Part shown: positions 52,001-62,100 of the stretch, one piece after another
Numbering within the stretch: position 1 is the stretch's first letter
How the letters are laid out: every line of letters begins with the position of its first letter
Assembly: GCF_000485595.1 (NCBI RefSeq)
Contig: NW_014577186.1
Coordinates: forward strand, 334,348 to 398,347
Reading direction: 5' to 3'
Source: Priapulus caudatus
Taxonomy: Eukaryota; Priapulida; Priapulimorpha; Priapulimorphida; Priapulidae
Length of the DNA stretch: 64,000 nucleotides
The notes under the pieces: generated by a model
Database searches by the model: none
Told to the model about the DNA's origin: nothing
The model's input: only the letters and a program-made list of their open reading frames with translations
Translations under genes and position numbers: made by a program

Positions 52001-55000
52001 TACTCACATAAAGCACATAAGGTGTCATGTAATATACCTTCACAGAGATTGGTCGTCATTGTACTTTGAGTGTGTGTGTGTGTGTGGATTATTGAGAAGA
52101 AAAGGATGGGGTTTAGACAAGTGACATTCTATGACTCTGCTGCATGTCAATCCATCCCTACCTGCAGAAAGCTTGTATGCTGTTCAAGGCCAGCCATCTT
52201 CATGTTTAGTTGCTCAAACTCCTGTTTTGATGCTTCGTGTTTGGTCTATGAATAAGTAAATGATGCAATGTAAGCATGCAGGACAGATATACACATTATC
52301 AACATTACCCACAATGCCATGTTATGCTTTCAGGGAAAACCTTCTGAAAAACAAAACGGTTTTTAACCACATTATTGCACTTGATTAAAACCAATTGAGA
52401 AAGCTGCATGATTTGATGTATAATTAAAAGTTACTATCCTCACTGGATGCTGCAATGTTAATAATGACAATACTCACATAAATCTCTCATAAACACATAG
52501 TTACAATGCAAAAGCACCAGATCACTACACAAGGGTGAAATTATGCTTGCTACGCTATGCATGCAGCAAAATAGATAATTTCTACCACACACACACACAC
52601 ACACACACACGACAAAATGCCCTACCAAAAATGATGCAGTTTCACTCTGAAGGTCTCGCGACGCTTGCTCGAGTTCGCGTTCCTTCGCCTCGACCTGGCA
52701 GCGGGCCGCCTCCAGCTGTGCCTGCAGTGCTGCCACCTCACTCTCCCTCGCCTTCGCCGCCGCTTCCAGCTGCTTCTCGATCGTGGCGATGCCTTCCTCG
52801 TGCGATCGCACGCTGGCTTCAGCTTCCTCTCGGCGATCTCCCTCCTCCCGCAGCGATTCTCGCGCGACCTCTACTTCCTGCTCGAGACCCGCAATGCGCT
52901 CGTTTAAACTGCGCCCTCTAGTGTCCAACTCCGATCGCGCCGCGTCCAACTCCCGCTCGAGACCCACGACGCGCTCATCCAGGCAGTGCCCCCTGGTGTC
53001 CGCCTCAGAGCGGGCCGCCTCCAATTGCTCGTGCAGATTTTTGACGTCGCGCTCCCTCTCCTCCAGGTGGCGCTGCGTGTCGGCAAGCCGCGCGCCCGCC
53101 GCCTCTGCCGCCGCCACCAGCTCGTCGCCCGCGACCCGCGAGGTGGTCTCGGCGAGACGCAGCTCCTCCTCGAGACGAGTCACCCGCGCCTCGCTCGCCG
53201 CCACCGACGACCGCGATTCCTCGGCCGTCGAGAGAAGGTCGGCGACCTCTTGCCGAAGGGTCGTCGCGTCGCCGGCAGCTTCCGAGGCGCGAGACGTCGA
53301 GGCGTCTAGCCGCTGCTGCAACTCGGCAATCTGCGCAGCCTCCCGTTCGCTGCCCGTGATGGCTTCGTCTAGTCGCCGCCGCAGCTCTTGCATCTCGGCG
53401 TGAAGACTGGCGATGTTCGTGCCTCGTTCCGAAAGATCGGCATCCTTGACTTCAGCAGCCTGCACCTAGGTGGAAATAGACTCTCGTCAGAGTTGAGTCT
53501 CTACATTAGAACGTCATACTATTTTTTTCCGATTGGGTGAATTTCCATTTGTTATTACTGAATACTCCCCTACAGCGAGTTGCTTCCAAAAAGCCCAGAG
53601 ACAATGTGAAAATTGCTGTGTAGTGCATAGAACATCTAACAAGGAGAATGGGTCAGGAAAAATAACAATGGGTGACACAGCTGGATGCACAGCGGTGGAA
53701 AACGGTACATAACATATAATTTCATTTAATTATTACTTAATTATAATTAATAATTAAAAAATATTGGTCGGCTAAAATTGCAAATACAAAATGGAATTAA
53801 CAAGAATACTGGTCATTTTCATTAACAAAGTTAATGCTGAAGGTGTGGTCAAGCTCACCAAAGGGATTCACAAATGAAAAAAATGGCAACATCACTTTCC
53901 GGTTTAATCTATAAACTAAAATCCTAACACTTAACCCAGGAGAATGAATTGATAACACCTGCCAACAATTAACACGCTAGGTCACTGGAAGCCCTAATAT
54001 GCACACAGCCTCTTCTCCTGTATAACATAAGATGCTGACTTGACTTTTAACTCGAAATAAGCAAATTATTGCAGCAAGTGATTGAAACAACGTTCCAAAT
54101 AACAATATGTCAATGGAATAAGAATATATCCATGACAGCCAATTATTCAGCCACAATTCGTAGAAAATTCAGGCAAGCGATCAGTTCCTCTGCTTGCCTG
54201 GTATCAGTTTTGGGGGTGCGATCGAGAGCATTCACTCACCTCAAAATGAAAGACCTGTTTTTTTTTACATACATATCGCATTTATAGCTAGATATAGGCG
54301 CAGACATGTCTAGTTCACACTACCCATTAATTTACACATAAATTGCCAGGTGAAGCCAAGTACTTTATGCTCCTGTATATAACACAACCACTACTTAGTC
54401 ATTAACTATTTACCGAGCATCTGCTTCATAGTGTCGGGTTTCACATGAAAATCCTCATTAAATATTCGTTGTTCAATCTGCGTAAATTAATTGCAAAAAA
54501 TCAGACTCTACCAGCATGTCGCACTCGTTGGTTTTGCTGTCGATCGTCTGCTGTAGATGCAGCAGCTGTGACCTGAGCTCTGTCGACTCTGCATCCGCAC
54601 TGTCACCTCTCTGCTGCAACTCTTGCACAGAATGCTTAGCTGCGACCAACTCATCGTTGTCCTCCGCTATCTTTGAGTTTAAATGTGCAACCTACATGGG
54701 AAGTAAGAGTAAAATCCCACCAATAACCAACATATTACAATGGACACAGATAACAATGTACAGTTCTCTGCACAGGAAGAGATTCATGCAATGTTACTGT
54801 TTCTGACAAATTTGGCTCTATTAACAACCGACACCAGTGTCAAATCAGCCAGTCAAGTCCAGCTAGTAAACACACTTTAACAGAAATTCTGGTACAAGCT
54901 TGACAAGAAATCCTCTGTATGTGAAATGGTGAACAGAGAAAACTCATATCACAGACAAATAAATGGACTATACTGTTATAACAAACTTGGTTTGCTAGCC

Positions 55001-56162
55001 TTTACCTATAACTAATTACACAGAGCCTAGTGCCAACCTGATTGCCCACTGACTGTAACGTACAACGATCTTAATCGAACTTTACCTGATTTTCTAGAGA
55101 ATTGATCTTTTCACTCCAGAGAGACTTAATCTCAGTCAGCTGCTGTCTTGTCTCCTGCAGCTTTGTCTCCAGGTTTTCCCGCTACAATTAATAGAGGCTG
55201 AAGATGATTTGAGATTCAGATTCCCATCTAATCAGGACTCAGGAGTCTATCAATAGATATTTGATAGACTCCTGATCTAATTCTACCTTTCATTCTACCT
55301 GAAGTGAGTTTTTAAAACAACTGTACCGTCAATTTACCATGTAGGTAAGCAAGAGACTATCTCTACAAAGCTTGATTGAATAATTTCATCGGATCTCCAT
55401 AGTTCACATAAAAATGTGTTTATCTCAGTTAGATCCTAATACATAATAAGTTATAATTACTTACAACAACAAAATTTTCGTCCATCTCTCCGATAGACTT
55501 CCTCCGATATAATACAGCTAGTGTTTTAAATAGCTTTAGCAAAACTAAATAAATCTAATTAATGGATTCTACAGAGTTTGCGGCAGCTGCATTAAATAAG
55601 GAAAAATCTTATTGCAAAACTCGTTTCCATTCGTCCCCTATAAAACTGCAGCCTTACGATATGTAATATAGACCTCAGATATAAGAGCTTCCACTTTCTG
55701 GTCTCCTTGAAGTGAACAGCTCTCCTCTCGTTTCTCCAAAATAGACACTCTTTCCTGCAGAATAGATATTGTATCTTCCTTCTCCTCATCAGCCGACTTG
55801 ATCTGTGGAAAAGTAAGAAAACAATAATTTTAGCAATATAATATAATTTATAATAATATATATAATTTTAATATTTTTAATGCGTCTCGGCATATTCTTA
55901 TTCCATATCTAGAATTAGATTATCAGTATGAGATGACACTGTAAATGTATGCTCAAAATAACATGCAAGCAGTTTTAATACAGTGCAATACTTTATTCTA
56001 TAATGTGCCTAATAACTTGCCACAATGTTGTTTTTTTGTAAACCAAATAGAACATTATATAAAAGAGAAATATTTCACATTTATATCCATACATAATTGG
56101 TTACACATATCATAGTTCTCATTTAACGTCAACAAAGTAAGAACAACTGTCTTCTATTATGT

Positions 56163-56193
<31 letters not shown>

Positions 56194-59100
56194 AGTATTG
56201 GCATAGTATTATTCAAATAAATTACCTACATAGCAGGAATGCATTTCTACCTATTCATGCATGCTAGATTATTCAACAAATTTCTTTTCAGTCATTTCGA
56301 TTCTGAATTCCGATGCGTATATTGCCAAAATTGCCAAAAATATTACTGCAAAGCAACAACGCTCATTGCTGAAATAACCAAAAGTGGTAATGAGTTCAAA
56401 TTCGCAAAACGTCTTTCCAGACACATATGCAAGAATAAGAACATGAAGCAAAGCTTTATTAGATACCAGCCCAAAAAAATAAAACAAAAATAAGGAACCT
56501 CGAACCCACAAGTCGACATTGTTAACACGGCTGAAACTTCCAACACTCCACCCACGTCTAAATCGTGAATTCGTCCAATTTTGTACAGTTGCGCATAGAG
56601 AAAATTATGAATGACAGCAGATGATAGGTCACGCGCAACGTGGCATGTTCTTCAATTCTAAAATCTTGAAACTTGCATGTCAAATGCACCTTTCCAGCAA
56701 ACGTGGTGGTAATCTTAGAAAGTAGGCATAAAGTCACTGCGTTATCCCCGTGAATGGGAATGGGTATTCCACACAATAGATACGTGCACGCATGCATCCA
56801 CGTACACATACGACTTGCACGTTAGATAAAATAAGCTAGAGTGGATTCACAACCCAGCAAGGATCAAGAGGAAATACACAATTGAACACCCCCCCCCCCA
56901 ATTCAATGCAGCAACCCTCAGCTGATGCTATAGCACACAGGAAAAAATATTGCAATCAATGTCGTAAATCGAACACATGGACATTAAATTCACGTCAGCC
57001 ATGCTTAAAGCACTTATTTTTTGCAGTAGCCTGAAGCACTTTTTTTGGGTGGCTCGATAAATAGTATAATTCCATCCTTTCCTGTTCATTTCATATATAA
57101 TATAAAGATAAAGCAACATGATGTGCAAGTTCATAAATGAACTACCTCAAAATAAATAATAGCTTTTAAAATCAGCTTAGCCAAAATGATTTCGTACGGT
57201 CATCAGGCTGCAACAAACAATAATGCCAACGTCAATATTCACCACCACTGAACAACCGAGACATTAGAAAACGGCTAGAGCACTTTTCTAGTAGAACAAC
57301 ACAAAAGATTCGCGGAAGAAGCAGTGGACGTGCCCAGTTGCGCAAGCAAACTCATGTATCTCTCCATGCGTTAACGTACCCTCTGCCTGTAGGTGCTGGT
57401 GGCATGTTCCAGCGCATCGTACCTGTCCTGTAGCTCACTCAGCAACGTATCAAGGCCCGCTTTCTTTGCAGCACAAATTCAGAAATACCGTGTTTTTAGC
57501 GTTTCTACGCGATTCCGCGTTGGATTTCTCCATCTTATTTCATACGCCTATGCTTATCCATGCAGGGCCATGCGACTGTAGTTGCTGCTAGTATCAACAT
57601 GGTAGGTAATAAATGATAATATTTATATATTATCAAGAGTTGGGTGATGTTTACTAACCATTGATTTATATTATAATAAAAATATCTATAAGATTTATAT
57701 GTAATGAATCGATCGAAGTGTAGAGATAAGTATTTTAATGATGCGGATGTAGCACAGCAAGTTATGGCACGTATTTTCTTGATGCAAGTCGAGTGTACAC
57801 AACCTTTACTGCATATTTGTGGCTACATAGTGCACAACCAAACATAGGGATATTGAAACTGTTAATACCCACCACTCTTTAGTATACCTTTACCTAGTAC
57901 GGCTACTAGTCGTAAGGATAATAAAATGCCCCCTCTTCAGAGTAATTACTCCAGGTTCATAACAGTAGTTGCTCATTGTTCATAAATGGTTAAACTCCTC
58001 TGCCTATTACTAATTATGTGTGTCTATGACACGTGCCATTCTCTTCAGCCATTAATAGATAACCTATTCTTTTCCAACCAATTTGTCAGAATTGCCTAGC
58101 ATGACGTTTACGATTATATTCATGAAAGAACCCCAAGTCAACTTTCTCTGTTGAAATTTATGTATGGTAAATTATTACTGGCGATGCCCATTACCTCATG
58201 AGGTCACTGGTCTAGAAAGTGGACAGCTGTGCCCAACACATGAACTGATACATAATTTTACTTCCATTACTTTTCATGTAAGTGATAATCACCATACAGG
58301 ACTATCTCTTCAATTCATCACATGGGTAAGCACAACAGCTGGTATCCCCACATAATGTATGCATATATAATGCATAATGTATCCCAATAGAAAAATGCAC
58401 TTTGGAATACCAGAGCATAACATGCTACCTTCGACCTTATGATGACAAGAATGCAGTATCAGTACAACAAAACACATACAAAATGCTTTAAAAACTTATG
58501 CAATATAAACCTCACCACTAACCTTTTGAGAAGCAGACTTATAAGTATTGCCATTATCCTACCCAGGGATTTTCACACACCTTTAACTTGTGTCAAGTCT
58601 GACATGGCTTCAAACCAGAAGCTAATTTGCAACATCCCATAAATCATCCGACATGCCTAATTGCCTAACCGACATACCTTAATTTCCAGCCTTTTTTACT
58701 TTTAACAATCCTTAGTTTTGCAAACGTGCACGCATGTATGTGTGTGAAAAACTCAATTGTTTACCTCATCCAGGGTCTTCGTGAGTTCTTTTACTTTAGC
58801 TTGCATGCAGTCACGTTCCTCTGTCACAAGTTCCACATATGATAACTGCTGCTCATTCTGATCCCTCAGCTCCTTCCTAAAATGTTAAACCAACTGGTAA
58901 GCAGAAACTTAAGGTTACATGCAATAACGAGACATTTCATTAATCGAAAATTCAGAGAAAGTAAGAAAAGTAAGAGAGAGTAAATTTACTCACAAGTAGA
59001 GAAAATTTATCATATTTACATAACTATACAGCAGAGGCAGGTGGGAGCATCTAACATACACAGCAGGAGCTAGTCGGCGCATCTTAACTACACAGAAAGT

Positions 59101-62100
59101 ACAAAATCTCATTGAAACATCCTGAAAAAGAACCTAAATTATGCGGTAAGCATTGAGAACAGCAAGGGAAATAAATAATGGCATTAGTAAAGTAAAGTAA
59201 AGTAAAGTAAAGCAATCTTTATTTTCATCGGTACATGACATACAGCCTTTACAGGGTAACATGAGCTCTTGAAATAGCTCTTAAACCCATATCAAGCAAA
59301 TGTAAGATAACAAGTGTATGATAACAGAATATATGGTAGTATGACATAACTTCGAATTTTTGTTCGTTATATATCACATTTCAGACAGATGAAATGATTT
59401 AAACTGATGAAATGATAATAGTAATGCACCTCTCCTCCATTACGCTCGCCAGTTGTGCCTGCACCTTCTCCACATGGGCCTGCAGGCGTGTCACTTCACT
59501 GTTCTTCTGATCCAATTCTGCATTGCAATTGCTTATCTTCTCCTCCGCATTGAGGAACTGTAAAAGTAAAACAATAGCAGGGGAATATCTTTAATCAATT
59601 GCACATTTCAACTGTGTCCTCTTTGCCAAACACTGAATTTGATGACAATTGAGTCAGAGAGGGATTCTCATATGGGATTTTACTATGTCACTATAATGAC
59701 AATACAATAATGTGAAGTTTGCAGTAGAAAAATTGCAAAGAAATCCAATGGAGAAAAGTATTGCATGCTCAATTGAAAAGGACATATACACCAATATCAC
59801 TGTTCAACAGCTATATTTGAGGTCGTATTTGACCCATTTAACAACATGAAAAAGATGACATTGATATTGCTTGAATGCACACAGTCAACCTGCTTTGTTG
59901 CAGAATAATTTGCAAATAATGTCATGCAAGTCCATACACATACTTGCTCAACCTAGCATAGCTTCTCACCATGTGTTTTACTTTGGCTATCTCTTGCACT
60001 TGTAGACCTTCCATGTTGTCAATTTCTTCCTGCTGTTTGTATACTGCCTCTTTGATCTGCTCTATATTGCCTAGCTTTGCCTCTAGCTCAACTATATGGG
60101 TCTTCATGTCCTGGAAGGCAGGAATGTAACCAGTTTAGTTTTGTGAGTATATTTAGCAGTTGCTCAATAGCAGATATTATTCCCTTGCAATTGAATGCTT
60201 GGAGGGGATATATGAATAGGCCTGTATATCAGTCGTTGCATGTAACTGCAATGTTTATCAATTCTTAGTATCATTAAAGGGACAGTAGCCTCTAGGATTT
60301 TACTGCATACAACTGTACTTACTGTATAACAAATCGTCTATACCCACACGTATTTGTTACCAGATACCTAATTTAATTGTTATAATTAATTACACATCAA
60401 CTTGAACGGCGCCATGACACCCGCGACCGTGCTGCCACCCCGAAAAAGTTGCGTATTTGACAATTTATTTTGCACGTTACAGACCGAGGGCTAATCACAA
60501 AAGTGCAATTATATTTATACCTAAATGCTACTTAACCAAACGATATTCATTTTAGGGCAAATTTATCCATATTATAACTGAAACTATATGTCGTTTATAA
60601 GATATTACAATCCTTTTGCTTTTAAATGAATAAATAAGAAACACCCTCGGTCTGTAGCCCTTGGCTGGAAAGTGGTTTTGCGCAACTTATCAGATCGTGC
60701 GCTTTAAGTGGCGCCACCGTCGTTGTAATCAAACTGTAGTCGTTAGTTTTAAAACATTTAAAAAAAATATTTATAATGGTGATTGAACCATGAAACTTTT
60801 TATGTAGCATAATTATAACCTAAATTAGCTGAAAATAACCCTATAACCTAGAGTAAACTCTCCCTTTAATTTCAACATTAGGTGACATTAATTAGATTCA
60901 CTAGTGATGTATCTCATACATGCGACACTTACTTCTTCTTTCTTCTTAAAGCCATCTGCCTGTTTTGTATTCAATGTATGGTAGGTTTCATTCAACTCCT
61001 GGATCCGTTTGGCAGCAGCTGAAACAAGATAGGTAGATGTTCCTTAACCAGTGCTATTGTCCAAGAAAACTAATATATGATCAGCTTCAGTTTGTTGAAA
61101 TAACCCTAGTCATTAAAACTGATTGAAGTATTCATAATTCTATTGCTGTAAACAATAATTCTGCTGTTAATTAGAATTGTATATATTATTATTATATATA
61201 TATAGTATAGTAACTTAATCTAAGGGCTGATTTCTAACAATTACATAGGTAAATTTTCTGTGTACCTTTATCCACACGATCATTACAGTAACATACAGGT
61301 AATTAGTGGCTTAATGCAAAATAACCACCTTGTTATTCAAAAGATTATATTTAAGTCACAGTTTTGAATGTATTAAATGGGCTAAGGTAAACGTGAAATC
61401 TTCTAAAAGATGGCAATATCTGTGGCCTATACAACTTACAGTCCTGTTGCCTTTCAAGATTGTGCTCTAGTTTCTCTTTCAATTTAGTCTGTTCTCTCAT
61501 TAATGAATGATACTCTGCAAAAATTTAAGAACTATAAAATTACTGAAAAGATAGATGAGAGCAAGAGCAGGGCTATGAGGGTAAGGGAGTCACTATAGGG
61601 TGCAGAGAAGAGTGTCGAGGCAGAGGAAACAAAGGGATGGGGAGAAATGAACTGACCTTCCTTCATATGGACTGAACAACGTGCAGCTACCACCTGTACA
61701 TCACAAGTTAATAGTCCACCAGAATATGGTACACTAATGTTGATAGCATGCGAAAAACATGAAAATTGCAGCTGGAGATTGCTTGACGAATACAAAATAC
61801 AGTTGGCACTCGTCTTACTAAAGTGGCACCTGCTCTGTATAATGTCTATAAATCACAATTTTTCAGTGGGGGAGTATTTTGTATATATGGCTACAAAGAA
61901 CAGGTGGCGATTCTATAGAGGGAACAGCTATCAAAAGATTGACTTAATTTTACAAGTCTGGTTCATGGAACACAATGTGCGATGGCACGACAATCACTCG
62001 CACGGATGCGTCTCTGATGATTTACCTGAAACTTGGTGCTCCAGCTTTCTCACTTGTTCATTTCTCTTGTTGAGTAGAAGTTTTAGTTGTTCTACATTTG

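Noticed and set aside
52783-53403. 206-residue Ser/Arg-rich plus-strand frame
   Set aside because: Antisense of golgin exon 13; GC-rich codons suppress stops on the other strand.
56239-56555. Short Cys/Lys-rich frame (84 residues) and its antisense frames
   Set aside because: Inside golgin intron 9, with no recognisable motif spacing and no splice support.
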